DNA from: Bog-756 sp963812885
Lineage (GTDB): Bacteria; Actinomycetota; Acidimicrobiia; Acidimicrobiales; RAAP-2
Direction of reading: 5' to 3'
DNA length: 64,000 nt
NCBI GenBank assembly: GCA_963812885.1
Contig: CAWEWZ010000007.1
Location: 124,001-188,000, forward strand
Position numbers and translations under genes: made by a program. Of this stretch, positions 27,668 through 36,970 are shown piece by piece. The first letter of the stretch is position 1, and each line of letters starts with the position of its first letter. The notes beneath the pieces were generated by a model. That model searched no databases, was not told the origin of the DNA, and saw only the letters and a list, made by a program, of their open reading frames with translations.

Positions 27668-28198
27668 ATGACAATCACCGATTACCTCATGAACATCGGC
27701 CTCATCGCCTTGGTCGTCCTCCAGATCCGCGGGCACAAGGTGACCCGGGCCCGTCTGCTGTTCCCGTTGGTGGCCACAGTCTTCGTGGCCAGCCAGTTCC
27801 TCCACGCCATCCCAGCCGCCGGCGACGACCTGGTGCTGATCGTCGGACTGGCGTGTGTCGGCGCCGCCCTGGGGGCGGGGGCAGGGCTCGTGACCGCTGT
27901 ACGACTGGACGGGATTTACGCCTTCGCCAAAGCGGGCGCGGTGGCGGCAGTGTTATGGGTGGTGGGCATCGGAGCCCGCATGGGCTTTGCCTTGTGGGTG
28001 GGGCACGGTGGACAGGCTGCCGTCGCCCGGTTCAGCGTTCTCCACCACATCACCTCCGGGTCGGCCTGGGGTGCGGCGTTCGTCCTTATGGCCATGGCCG
28101 AAGTTGCGAGTCGGACTGGCGTCCTCTACTTCAAGGCTCGCCGATCAGGTGCGGTCATCGAGCGTGGAGGACTGCTCCGGCCTCCGGCGCCGGCCTGA
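27668..28198 (+). CDS. Small integral membrane protein of unknown function
   Basis: The 176-residue protein has about five hydrophobic segments (near residues 5-20, 32-48, 55-78, 88-105 and 130-150) and a basic C-terminal end. I do not recognise the family with certainty; small proteins of this shape precede histidine kinase genes in several actinobacteria. It lies 38 nt upstream of the kinase and probably shares its transcript. A palindrome lies at its start codon. Confidence 0.7.
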   Translation: MTITDYLMNIGLIALVVLQIRGHKVTRARLLFPLVATVFVASQFLHAIPAAGDDLVLIVGLACVGAALGAGAGLVTAVRLDGIYAFAKAGAVAAVLWVVGIGARMGFALWVGHGGQAAVARFSVLHHITSGSAWGAAFVLMAMAEVASRTGVLYFKARRSGAVIERGGLLRPPAPA

Positions 28199-28235
28199 GG
28201 CTCGAAGGCGCCGGGAACAGTGGAGAAGTGGGATC

Positions 28236-29399
28236 ATGGTGTCCGTGGGGCTGGAATCCCAACTCCGAGCCCAGCTGGGGACGAGCACCGATCGCTTGCT
28301 CAGCGCCGCCCGCCTCGCCGGACTGGCGGCACTTCTCTGGATCACAGCGCACCAGCCACCACCGAACGGTGTTGTGGCCAACCACTTCGTCAAATGGGTA
28401 CTGATGGCCGTCGCCGGGATCGGCTGGATCGGCTGGATGGCCAGCCGCCGGCTTCGAGCCCCGGGGCGCACCACGTGGTGCTTCCTCGTCCTCCTGGATG
28501 CGTCGGGAGGTGCCCTCGCTGCCTTGGCTCCCAACGCCATCACCTTCATGGCCGTCGCCGGGCTCGGTGCTGGGATCGCCTTCGATGCACTACCGGCTCT
28601 GGATGTGGGAGCGATCGGTGTCGGCGCACTAGCGGTGGCTGTCGCAGCAGTGTCTGCTCCGGCTGTTCTTATCGCTGAAGGAGCGGTCGCCGTGGTCGTC
28701 GGGCTGATGGTCGGCGCCAGCCGGCGCCAATACGTGGAACGGACAGTTCAGGCTGAGCAACTCCTGGCCGAGCGGGTCCGGGCTGACGCCGAGCGAGATC
28801 GAGCGGCAGCCTTGGCCGAACGCAACCGGATTGGACGCGAGGTGCACGATGTGCTGGCTCACTCCCTGGGGGCGCTATCCGTTCAGCTGGACGCGGCTGA
28901 CGCCCTCTTGGAGAACGGCGATGACCGCGCCAGGGCAAGACACCTCGTCCAAGGGGCTCGTCGGCTCGCCGTCCAAGGGTTGGAGGAGACACGCCAGGCC
29001 GTCCATGCACTGCGCGACGAGCCGGTGGCTCTCGCCGAGCAGCTGTCGTCGTTGGCGGCCCGTGATGGTGCCGAACTGACCGTGACCGGCGCACCCCGTC
29101 CTCTCGCACCCGATGCCGGACTGGCGCTCTATCGCGCTGCTCAGGAGGCCGTCACCAATGCCCGGAAGCACGCGCCCGGGGCACCGGTGTCGATCTGTCT
29201 CGGCTTCGACCCTCAATCGACAACCCTCAAGGTCACCAACGGCCTCTGTCCTGACGCCAACACCTCAAGCGAATTGCAGACAACAGGCGGCGGATTCGGC
29301 CTACAAGGCATGCGCGAGCGGATCGAACTGCTGGGCGGCCAGGTCACCGCCGAGCCGAGCCCTCGGGGTTGGACCGTCCAGGTGGCGGTGCCGGCGTGA
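28236..29399 (+). CDS. Sensor histidine kinase, NarL-partner type (HisKA_3)
   Basis: The 387-residue protein has five to six N-terminal membrane helices (~25-160), a short coiled linker, the dimerisation/phosphoacceptor motif REVHDVLAHSLGAL with the phosphorylated His at 204, and an ATPase domain (EAVTNARKHAP, GGGFGLQGMRERIELLGG). There is no large extracellular loop, so it may sense membrane state. The ATG 28236 is the first in frame that gives a normal N terminus. Its stop overlaps the response regulator GTG by 4 nt. Confidence 0.92.
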   Translation: MVSVGLESQLRAQLGTSTDRLLSAARLAGLAALLWITAHQPPPNGVVANHFVKWVLMAVAGIGWIGWMASRRLRAPGRTTWCFLVLLDASGGALAALAPNAITFMAVAGLGAGIAFDALPALDVGAIGVGALAVAVAAVSAPAVLIAEGAVAVVVGLMVGASRRQYVERTVQAEQLLAERVRADAERDRAAALAERNRIGREVHDVLAHSLGALSVQLDAADALLENGDDRARARHLVQGARRLAVQGLEETRQAVHALRDEPVALAEQLSSLAARDGAELTVTGAPRPLAPDAGLALYRAAQEAVTNARKHAPGAPVSICLGFDPQSTTLKVTNGLCPDANTSSELQTTGGGFGLQGMRERIELLGGQVTAEPSPRGWTVQVAVPA

Positions 29400-30040
29400 G
29401 GGTCGTTGTGGTCGACGACCAGACCGTCGTGCGGGAAGGTCTGGTCACATTGCTGGAGACAATGTCCGGGATCGAGGTCGTCGGGTCCGCCTCCGATGGT
29501 GGAGAAGCGGTCGATCTGGTCGCGGAAGTGTGCCCGGAGGTCGTGTTGATGGACCTGCGAATGCCCCGGGTGGACGGGGTCGAGGCAACCAAGCGAATCC
29601 GCGCTGACCATCCTGGAACACAGGTGGTCGTGCTCACCACCTATGCCGACGACGAGTCCATCGTGGGGGCTTTGCGGGCCGGGGCAATCGGCTACATCAC
29701 CAAGGATGCCGGCCGCGATCACATCAACCGCGCCCTTGAAGCTGCCGCCTCCGGCCAAGCCGTACTTGACCCGGCGGTCCAGGCCCGCCTCGTAGACGTG
29801 GCGACCTTGCCCGGAAGCGGGGCCGTGGGTGGCCCGCTTCCGGACGGGTTGACCGAGCGAGAAGCCGAGGTCCTCCGTCTGATTGCCGCTGGGCGCTCTA
29901 ACGCGGAGATCGGGAGTGACCTCTTCGTGAGCGAGGCCACCGTCAAGACCCACGTGAATCGAATCTTCGCAAAGACGAACAGCAGGGACCGCTCTCAGGC
30001 GGTCGCCTACGCACATCGTCATGGTCTCGTCGGTCGATGA
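29396..30040 (+). CDS. Response regulator, NarL/LuxR type
   Basis: The 214-residue protein has a receiver domain (VVVVDDQTVVREGL, phosphoacceptor Asp53 in LMDLRMP, Lys in TKDAG) and a LuxR-type HTH (LTEREAEVLRLIAAGRSNAEIGSDLFVSEATVKTHVNRIFAKT). GTG 29396 overlaps the kinase stop (GTGA). It is the cognate partner of the kinase. The target genes are unknown; its own operon promoter carries a palindrome. Confidence 0.94.
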   Translation: MRVVVVDDQTVVREGLVTLLETMSGIEVVGSASDGGEAVDLVAEVCPEVVLMDLRMPRVDGVEATKRIRADHPGTQVVVLTTYADDESIVGALRAGAIGYITKDAGRDHINRALEAAASGQAVLDPAVQARLVDVATLPGSGAVGGPLPDGLTEREAEVLRLIAAGRSNAEIGSDLFVSEATVKTHVNRIFAKTNSRDRSQAVAYAHRHGLVGR

Positions 30041-30165
30041 TCCGGACTGAATTCCGAAGTGCCGATCAGTCACGGTCAATAACGCCCGCTGATCCGGTGA
30101 TGGGGAGGACATTCGGAGTCGTGCCTATTTGAAAACGACCTGCATGACTGGCAGACACGTCCGCC

Positions 30166-30624
30166 TCAATCGAAGCCAGTGTCGATCAGGAGGGCTCTAG
30201 CAAAGCTGCCCATGTCACTCCACGGAAGTTGGTTGGGGTCAAACCACTGCGCTTCGGAGGTCTCCTCGCCATCAGGCGCTGGGGTACCGGCCAATACTGT
30301 GGCTGCAAAGACGGTCGAAACATATGACGATTGGTCACCATTCGGATAGGTCACGCGGTATTGCGGCCCACCAAGCACTGCCAACACGGGTCCGAGTTGG
30401 AGTTCGATCCCAGCCTCCTCCCGAGCCTCCCGGAGTGCGGCTTGTTGAGGTGATTCGTCAGGATCGACCGCTCCGCCTATCACGGCCCACTGTCCTGTCT
30501 CAATGATGCGGACCAGCAACAGTTTGCCGATGTCATCCCGCGGTAGTACGGCTGCTCCAGGAAGTACCAGTAGTTCGTTCCCGACTAGCTCACGGAGCTT
30601 TCGAATATGAGGGGCGATGCCCAT
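30166..30624 (-). CDS. Nudix hydrolase
   Basis: The 152-residue protein contains a perfect Nudix box (G-x5-E-x7-REUxEExGU) in GAVDPDESPQQAALREAREEAG. The frame remains open upstream to 30798, but MGIAPHIRKLRELVG at 30624 fits the usual start of ADP-ribose or NTP-pyrophosphatase-like members. The region NPNQLPWSDMGSFAR-like near the end is typical. Substrate cannot be deduced. It lies next to a methyltransferase on the same strand. Confidence 0.88.
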   Translation of the reverse strand: MGIAPHIRKLRELVGNELLVLPGAAVLPRDDIGKLLLVRIIETGQWAVIGGAVDPDESPQQAALREAREEAGIELQLGPVLAVLGGPQYRVTYPNGDQSSYVSTVFAATVLAGTPAPDGEETSEAQWFDPNQLPWSDMGSFARALLIDTGFD

Positions 30625-30784
30625 GGGTCGCTCCCGGCGATAGGCGGCATTTCGCAAACCAAAGCTATTCCCTGATGTGTTCTGACCGCGTGGAGCGACG
30701 GAGGCATCCCGCTCGTGCCTGATCGAAGGAACCCAGAGCGCCCCACTGACCCGGCGGTAGGTGGCACCCTCAGTCCGTCGTTGA

Positions 30785-31570
30785 CTACGAAGATCCACCG
30801 TCCGGCCCAGCCACGCTGCCGTCCGGTTGAGCCGGTCTCAGGCGTAAGTGCATGAAGAACGGCCCTGTCGTCAGTTCTTGGAACGCCCTCGGGTCTCGCA
30901 TCTTTAGTTCCGGATCCGGCTGGGCTTCGACCAGGCGATCGATAAGGAATCCCGCCTCACTGATGGCTTCGGTGACGACTGTAAGAGGGCGGCGCCAGAA
31001 GGTCACCTTATGGGGTTCGACCCATACCTCTGACACTTGAATGAAGGCAAAGTAGTCCGCGGGACAATGGTTCCCCCAGTCCCAAGCCGGGTGATGTATT
31101 GACATCACCACCGAGCCGGTAGGAGCGAGTACCCGGTGAAGTTCACGGAGCGGCGCGACCCAATCGCGCAGGTAGTGGAACACCAGCGATGCCACCACCA
31201 GGTCCATGCTCGAATCCTCCAAGAACGTCAGCGGCTCAGCCAAGTCATGGTGGTGCAGTTCAGCCCTGTCGCCGGTCCGCGAGCGGGCGATTTCAAGCAT
31301 GGCGGCGCTTACATCGAATGCCACGACCTCCGCTCCGTGGTCAATGAGCCACTCAGTCACCGGTCCGGAACCGCAGCCGACCTCTAGAACCCGCTTTCCG
31401 TGGACGTCACCGAGCAGCGCGATGGTCGCAGGCCGTTCGTAGTAGCTGTTGGCAGCACCGCTCGCATTGTGCTGGTCGTACTCGACCGCCATGGCGTCAT
31501 ACTCTGACGCAGTACGAGCTGAGTCCCGGCGCGCCACATCGGACAGGGTACCAAGCGGTACTTGGCGCAT
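30785..31570 (-). CDS. Class I SAM-dependent methyltransferase
   Basis: The protein shows the SAM-binding motif I VLEVGCGSGPVTEWLIDHGAE, acidic loop VAFDVSAAMLEIAR, and motif IV/post region DLVVASLVFHYLRDW with VLAPTGSVVMSIHHP, as in ubiquinone/menaquinone or small-molecule methyltransferases of the UbiE/BioC type. Start is uncertain: ATG 31570 precedes RQVPLGTLSDVARRDSARTASEYD. The frame is open to 31729, which would overlap the next gene. About 261 residues. Confidence 0.85.
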   Translation of the reverse strand: MRQVPLGTLSDVARRDSARTASEYDAMAVEYDQHNASGAANSYYERPATIALLGDVHGKRVLEVGCGSGPVTEWLIDHGAEVVAFDVSAAMLEIARSRTGDRAELHHHDLAEPLTFLEDSSMDLVVASLVFHYLRDWVAPLRELHRVLAPTGSVVMSIHHPAWDWGNHCPADYFAFIQVSEVWVEPHKVTFWRRPLTVVTEAISEAGFLIDRLVEAQPDPELKMRDPRAFQELTTGPFFMHLRLRPAQPDGSVAGPDGGSS

Positions 31571-31698
31571 CAGCCAAAGACCGACCCGCTCCCGGCGATC
31601 GGGGGCACCCGTAGGAAGCTCTGGGCAATCCGAGATTTTGCGAATCCGGGATGAATCGTCGCTTTTCGGACGGTGATGCGGTCGCAAATTGTGGGACG

Positions 31699-32790
31699 TT
31701 ATGAGCCGGGCACCCAGGCGGGACTCCATACATCAGACTTCACGATTGTTGGGCGACTGGTCGAGCGTTTCGGCGATCCATCGATCGACCACCGGTAAAG
31801 GTCGGTCACCGTGCCTGCACCGTTCGGCAGGCTGCGCTGTTTGATGAATGCGACGTAGTGACCAGTTGGGTCGATCTGCCATTGCCCACTACCGTTTGGA
31901 GGAGCCTCTGACTGTCCGGCAAGCACCGGCAGACGCTTGATCACCTGACCCGAAGCCACATCCATCAGGATGGGCTGAAACCAGTCTCCCTGATCAAGGA
32001 AGTTCCGGTGGACAAGAACTTCCATGGCCTGATTGGCGTTCACGTAGCCGACCCAAAAGGCATTCGGGAGGAGTCGGATCGGCTGGGCCGTATCGAGTGA
32101 CCGGTTGGGACTGAGCAGCCGGACGGACCAGGCACGATAGGTCCATGAAGTGCTGGTGGGAGCCGAGGTGGTGAAGACAAGCGACTGGGAGTTGGGGGCC
32201 CAAGAGAGATCACTGATTTCGGGCCCATTGGTCGAGTAGGTCCATCTGTTTGTCGCCCCGGTGGCGATGTTCATCACCACCACTGAGGCGGGAGCGTTGT
32301 TCAGCGCCGTCCACGTTACATAGGCCAGGAAGGCGCCGTTGGGACTGACTACCGGAGTGTGCCCGTCGGCGACGAACGTACTTGGACCGCCCGAGAGGGG
32401 AACACTCCAGATCTGTTCACTGGGTCGACTTCCCGCTCGACCAGAGTGATCGAAATAGACGGTGCCAGCCGGGCTTACGGTCGGCTGAGTTGTCCCGTCA
32501 AAAGAGCCAACCGCCGAGGTCAGATTCCGCACCACGTGACCGGATGCGGAGGAAATCACTTCGAGGTTCTGTTGCCCCACCCCAAGACTCACAATCACCA
32601 TCTGCTTTGGCAAGGGATTGACCTTCGCTACTGGGGTTGGAGCACGGTCGCTTCCGTGAGGGAGTCTGCCAAGTCCCGCTGTTCTTCCGAGGAGCACGAT
32701 CGATGAGACAGCAACGATGAGGGCCGTTGCGACGATTCCCGCAACCAACCATCGTCGCCGGCGACGCCGCTTGGCTTCCCGAAACAGCAA
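31699..32790 (-). CDS. Membrane-anchored TolB/WD40-like beta-propeller protein
   Basis: The 363-residue protein begins with an Arg-rich stretch and one membrane helix (WLVAGIVATALIVAVSSIVLL), then an extracellular part with repeated blades such as TVSPAGTVYFDHSG, PVVSPNGAFLAYVTW, LSWAPNSQSLVFTT and WQIDPTGHYVAFIKQ, the SPDG-type signature of TolB/WD40-like propellers. Function is unknown. The TTG start at 32790 is uncertain because the Arg-rich segment could be the inside end of a longer protein. Confidence 0.75.
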   Translation of the reverse strand: MLFREAKRRRRRRWLVAGIVATALIVAVSSIVLLGRTAGLGRLPHGSDRAPTPVAKVNPLPKQMVIVSLGVGQQNLEVISSASGHVVRNLTSAVGSFDGTTQPTVSPAGTVYFDHSGRAGSRPSEQIWSVPLSGGPSTFVADGHTPVVSPNGAFLAYVTWTALNNAPASVVVMNIATGATNRWTYSTNGPEISDLSWAPNSQSLVFTTSAPTSTSWTYRAWSVRLLSPNRSLDTAQPIRLLPNAFWVGYVNANQAMEVLVHRNFLDQGDWFQPILMDVASGQVIKRLPVLAGQSEAPPNGSGQWQIDPTGHYVAFIKQRSLPNGAGTVTDLYRWSIDGSPKRSTSRPTIVKSDVWSPAWVPGS

Positions 32791-32886
32791 CTCGGGATTG
32801 GCCGCCGTCGACGCTTGGGGCCGTGTCGAGGAGGGTCACACCAGACCCCGCAAGCCAACGTTCATAGAACTACTATGCATAGGACC

Positions 32887-32958
32887 ATGTTTCATGTCAA
32901 CATCGACCCGAATGAGGCAGTGCCACTTCAATCCAAAATCATCGAGCGACTTGCCTGA
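32887..32958 (+). pseudogene. N-terminal stub of a YtrA-type GntR regulator
   Basis: Twenty-three codons from ATG 32887 read MFHVNIDPNEAVPLQSKIIE and then RLA before TGA. This matches the first strand and helix of YtrA-subfamily GntR proteins (VxIDPxSxVPLYxQI). The HTH is missing. It is divergent from the propeller gene and has a CTATGCATAG palindrome just upstream (around 32872). Confidence 0.4.
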
Positions 32959-33114
32959 ATCTGTGCTGACCGTAGGGGGCCCTCGAAGTGCCTGGGCATT
33001 TAGCTGTCAGCAAGCAAAAACCCCTCAATATTGCGCCCCGACCCGGTGTGATCAGGGTCATGTTCGCGTCCGGTGCTACGGATCGAGTGGCACCGGTGCC
33101 GACCGAGGTGTTCT

Positions 33115-33312
33115 TCAGCCTTCTGCCCTGTGTCGGCGGAGGGCATTTACGACCTTGCGCCAGCCCATCACGATTCGCTGCCCCTTCCAGGCCTGCGCTG
33201 ACGCAATCCCCGCCCCCGCCTGTTGGAGACGGGTTGGCGTCTCGACCGCAGAGGCCGGAGCTTCAGTTGCCTGACTCTCTGGCTCCCGATCGGGGTCCTC
33301 GGCAGTGGTCAT
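33115..33312 (-). CDS. Small hypothetical protein
   Basis: A 65-residue frame (MTTAEDPDREPESQATEAP...) with an acidic first half and a basic end (WRKVVNALRRHRAEG). It has no recognised domain and may be a remnant. It lies directly before the IS3 copy. Confidence 0.25.
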   Translation of the reverse strand: MTTAEDPDREPESQATEAPASAVETPTRLQQAGAGIASAQAWKGQRIVMGWRKVVNALRRHRAEG

Positions 33313-33354
33313 GAGCCCCAACGCTACTAGGAGCCCCGTAGCGTCCGACCGACG

Positions 33355-34654
33355 TGGAGTTGACCCGCTTCGACGGACACGGGTTTATGGATTCAGGCCA
33401 CCACGAGTGAGGCTTCGTAGTCAAGGGGGCTGAGGTGACCGAGCCCGGCTTGGGCCCGCTCCCGGTTGTAGAAGATCTCGATGTAGTCGAACAGTGCGCT
33501 GCGGAGGCGTGACCGGCTCATGTAGATCAGCGGTCCGTGGATCCAGCTGAGCTCACGCTTGAGGGTCGCCCAGAAGGTCTCCATGGCGGCGTTGTCGTAA
33601 CAGTCGCCGGTCGACCCATAGGACGGGACCAGGCCGAGCTCTCGAAGATGGTTGGTGAAGTCGAGCGAGGTGTACTGACAGCCCTTGTCGCTGTGGTGGA
33701 GTGGAGTTCGGTGTCTGGTTCACGTTCGGGCCACGGCCATGGTGACGGCCTCGATGACCAGTTCGCTGGTCTGGCGGTGTGCCCATCGACCAGCCGACGA
33801 GTCCCCGGCCACAGAGATCTCGCACCCCGGGCCAGAAAGAGCTTGCCCTCGCCGGTCGAGAACTCGGTGATGTCGGCCACCCAGCGCTCATTGCGGCCGA
33901 AGCTGGCCGAGGAAGTCGCGCTTCAAGGAGATCGGCGGCTGGAGCCGCGTCCAGCCGGCCACGGGCGCCACTTCTTACGAGCGTGGACCCCGACCAGGTC
34001 TTCTTGGGCCATGCAACCGGGCCACCCGCTTGCGTCCATGACACGAGGTTCCCAACCGGCGGAGCTGACCGTGGATGCGCAGGTGAGCCCCATAGGTGCG
34101 CCTCGATCGTTGGTGGATCTCCCGGATGGTGTCGGTCAGGTAGGCATCCTCGAGACATCTCGGGGAGGGTGGCTTGTTGGCCCAGGCGTAGGTAACCGCT
34201 GCGTGAGACGCTTGGTCGCCCGGCACAGTGGCCGTGACCGGGTACTGGTCCCGGTGGGCGGAGACGAACCGATAGCGGCTTAGCGGTCCGTCTCCCTGGC
34301 GAAAAAAGTTGCCTGCCTTGAAGAGGATCTCCCGGTCCGTCTTGAGGTCGGCGTTCTCCTTCCGCAGGCGTTTCAACTCGGCCTAGTTCCGTCTCGGTCA
34401 GAGCGTTCGGCATCCTTAGCCCGGACTTTGGCCTTGTTCTACGGCCTTCATCCAGTTGTTCGAGAGTCTGATCGGGGATGGCCCAGGTCTGCGGCGATCT
34501 GACGCTGCGATCGGTCGCCTCGACGGACTAGCTCACAGGCCTCCCGTCGGAACTGCTGCTCGAGGATAGATGCGTTGTGGACGACCCACTGCGGGCTGGC
34601 CTTCCTCTGGGGTCTTCCCCAGAATGAAGTGTCCACGAAAGCGGGTCAACTCCA
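33355..34654 (-). mobile_element. IS3-family insertion sequence, copy 1 (heavily indel-marked)
   Basis: The ends are 26-bp near-perfect inverted repeats starting TGGAGTTGACCCGCTT (33355) and ending in the complement at 34654. A 3-bp target duplication ACG flanks it (33352-33354 and 34655-34657). It is a second copy of the element at 56602-57865, but 1300 bp against 1264. Nearly all visible differences are single inserted bases (for example near 34316, 34385, 34440, 34465 and 34483), with few substitutions. Real decay normally shows more deletions and substitutions, so much of this may be assembly error. Confidence 0.9.
33393..34610 (-). pseudogene. IS3 transposase (OrfA/OrfB), frame-disrupted copy
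   Basis: Fragments in all three frames match the copy at 56.6 kb: SRSQRQIAADLG and RLRKENADLKTDREILFKA of OrfA, and the OrfB C terminus ALFDYIEIFYNRERAQAGLGHLSPLDYEASLVV. At least ten single-base insertions break the frame. It could not produce an active transposase as written. Confidence 0.85.
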
Positions 34655-34709
34655 ACGGACCACTGCGCCGAAGCGTCGGCGTTTTGGCATGCCATTCATC
34701 TACTTTGCG

Positions 34710-34738
34710 GGGCACCCTGACCTATCCCCCTTACCCGG
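34710..34738 (+). repeat. Dispersed intergenic repeat, member 1
   Basis: The 29-bp GGGCACCCTGA(CC)TATCCCCCT(T)ACCCGG motif occurs here, at 61051-61079 and, inverted and shorter, at 43201-43223. All three lie outside genes. Confidence 0.55.
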
Positions 34739-34747
34739 CAGCGACCC

Positions 34748-35035
34748 CTACTTGGGCGTTCCGATGATGGCACGAGTGCTGCACAGCACTTCTAGTACCT
34801 GAGCATCACCCGACGTTATGAGGGCTGCCTGCCGCTGTGGCGCAAGGTTGTTTGTTAGCAATCTCCAGGCTTCATCCGTGCTGATGGTGAGTGTGGCCAC
34901 CGTTCTGCCAGGTGCGGTGACAAAGGCCCATCCCTGCTGAGATGCAACGAGGTGCCACTTGACGGTCACGATGCCCGAGATATCGATGGTCACACTGTCG
35001 CCGGGTGAGTCCCAACCAGTGGTGTACGACCTCAT
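34748..35035 (-). pseudogene. C-terminal remnant of a mycothiol-dependent maleylpyruvate isomerase-like protein
   Basis: About 95 residues with a strand-rich end, TVATLTISTDEAWRLLTNNLAPQ then a short helix, resemble the C-terminal (SCP-2-like) domain that follows the DinB-like domain in actinobacterial MDMPI proteins. The N-terminal metal-binding domain is missing because IS256 sequence begins just upstream (35070). Assignment is by pattern only. Confidence 0.4.
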
Positions 35036-35121
35036 GAGCTGAGGGACATCCCCCAGACGCGACGATCACCGCGTCAACCTCAAGAAGCAGTTCCTACACA
35101 AACCACTTGAGGAGGATCACG

Positions 35122-36414
35122 GTGAACGTCCCCACCACTATCGACGCGGCTGCATGGCTGGGCAAGTACCTCGAAGGCGCCGACGGCGACCAGGATCTGG
35201 CGAGGGCCATGTTGGCGGCCTTCGCCGAGGCCCTGATGTCGGCCCAGGCCTCGATGCAGTGCAACGCCGCCTATGGCGAGCGCACCGACGAGCGGGAGAA
35301 CTCCCGCAACGGCTACCGGATGCGGCCCTGGGACACCCGGGTCGGCTCGGTCGACCTGGCTGTCCCGAAGCTCCGCCAGGGCGTCTATTCCCCGGAGTTC
35401 TTGTTGCAGCCCCGACGCCGGGCCGAGAAGGCCCTGGTGGCCGTGGTCTGCCAGGCCTACGTGGAAGGGGTGTCGACCAGGCGGGTCGACGACCTGGTCC
35501 GGGCCATGGGCATCGAGGGGATCTCCAAGTCCGAGGTCTCCCGGATGGCCCAAGAGCTCGACCATGTGGTGGCCGAGTTCCGGAATCGCCCCCTGGATGC
35601 CGGTCCCTATCGCTATCTCTGGATCGACGGCGTCACCCAACGGGTGCGAGAAGGCGGCCGGGTGGTCAACGTCACGGCCGTCATCGCCACGGCCGTCAAC
35701 GCCGAAGGGCACCGGGTCATCGTCGGCTTCGACATCGTCACCACGGAGGACACCGCCGCCTGGACGGCCTTCCTGCGCTCGTTGGTGGCCCGGGGGCTCT
35801 CGGGGGTGGAGCTGGTCATCTCCGATGCCCACGGGGGCATCAAGGCGGCCATCGCCCAGGTGCTGGCCGAAGCCACCTGGCAACGGTGTCGGACCCACTT
35901 CATGGCCAACCTGGCATCCAAGGTGGCCAAGGGCAACTGGCCGATGATCGCCGCCCTCGTCCGGTCCATCTTCGAACAACCCGATCGGGAGACCACCTGG
36001 GCCCAGCTGGCCGACGTGGTCGACAAGCTCACCCAGGCCGGGTTCAACGACGTCGTCGTCTACGTGCTGGACGCAGCCGACGACATCTTGGCCTTCAGCG
36101 CGTTCCCCACCGAGCACTGGCCGAAGATCCGCTCCAACAACCCCCAGGAGCGGCTCAACAAGGAGATCCGCCGGCGCACCGACGTGGTCGGCATCTTCCC
36201 CAACCGCCAGGCCGTCATCCGCCTGGTCGGGGCTCTGCTCGCCGAGCAGACCGACGAGTGGGCCATCGCCCGGCGCTACGTCAGCATCGAATCGCTCAAG
36301 ACCGCACGCCACGACACAGCCGGCAGCCAACGACCCGAGACCGGCCATCGACGGCACCGCCAACTGATCGCCACTACCGGCATCGGGAGGCAGCCCTTCG
36401 AGACGACGACGTAG
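35122..36414 (+). CDS. IS256-family (Mutator-type) transposase
   Basis: The 430-residue protein is full length for the family. It has ENSRNGYRMRPWDTRVG, the DDE catalytic region with YLWIDGVTQRVREGG (first Asp), LVISDAHGGIKAAI (second Asp), the C-x2-H motif WQRCRTHFMAN and the terminal RSNNPQERLNKEIRRRTDVVGIFP (catalytic Glu). GTG 35122 is set by GAGGAGG at 35109-35115. Flanking inverted sequences GCGTCAACC (35069-35077) and GGTTGACGC (36430-36438) probably lie in the terminal repeats; exact ends are not certain. The frame is intact, so it may be active. Confidence 0.92.
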   Translation: MNVPTTIDAAAWLGKYLEGADGDQDLARAMLAAFAEALMSAQASMQCNAAYGERTDERENSRNGYRMRPWDTRVGSVDLAVPKLRQGVYSPEFLLQPRRRAEKALVAVVCQAYVEGVSTRRVDDLVRAMGIEGISKSEVSRMAQELDHVVAEFRNRPLDAGPYRYLWIDGVTQRVREGGRVVNVTAVIATAVNAEGHRVIVGFDIVTTEDTAAWTAFLRSLVARGLSGVELVISDAHGGIKAAIAQVLAEATWQRCRTHFMANLASKVAKGNWPMIAALVRSIFEQPDRETTWAQLADVVDKLTQAGFNDVVVYVLDAADDILAFSAFPTEHWPKIRSNNPQERLNKEIRRRTDVVGIFPNRQAVIRLVGALLAEQTDEWAIARRYVSIESLKTARHDTAGSQRPETGHRRHRQLIATTGIGRQPFETTT

Positions 36415-36970
36415 AGTCAGATCAACAGGTTGACGCGAGGACACCGACCTCACGGGCTTGTACACCACTCGCTGGGACTTGACTGTGCGCGCCAATCCGT
36501 GTCCCGCCAAAGGGCCGATTGGCGCGCACCCTTCCACCCGTTGTGGGAAGGACCGAGCCCGGCAGTTCCTTAACGCATGCACGCGGGAGAGCGCCGCTGC
36601 CTGCGGCTACGCCAAGGTGGAGCGCAAGGCCAACGCCGAGTTGTCGACACTGTCCTGATCCTGACTGGCATTCGGGAGGATCGGCCAGTTCTGCGTTGAT
36701 CGGACAGACCGGAACTGTCGAAGACCGCTCGAGTAGGGGTGCCCCACTCGTGCCTGGTTGAGACTTCTTGGCAGACGTTCGGCTCGTTCGTAGCGTTAGG
36801 GGTCCGGACGGGGTTGGCTCACTATGTGCCTGCCGTCAGCTCCGGTTGACTGGCTTTCTAACGGGTGGCTTCTCGGCTGGACCTTGCCGCGGGTGGCTCG
36901 AAAGAGGAACGTGCACGAGATCCAACCCGGAGTGCCCTCGCGGTCGTACCCGACCACGAAGGAAGAACTC
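36415..36970. other. Intergenic region with IS ends and a long hairpin
   Basis: It holds the right end of the IS256 element, the 13-bp inverted repeat at 36485-36529, a GGGGTGCCCC palindrome near 36735 and, from about 36830, sequence homologous to the upstream part of the IS110 element at 44.5 kb (the TGGCTTTC, GTGGCTC and GGAGTGCCC blocks align). No gene is convincing. Confidence 0.5.
36485..36529. repeat. Perfect 13-bp inverted repeat
   Basis: GTGCGCGCCAATC (36485-36497) and GATTGGCGCGCAC (36517-36529) are separated by 19 nt. No T run follows, so it is not a typical terminator; a recombination or protein-binding site is possible. Confidence 0.6.
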
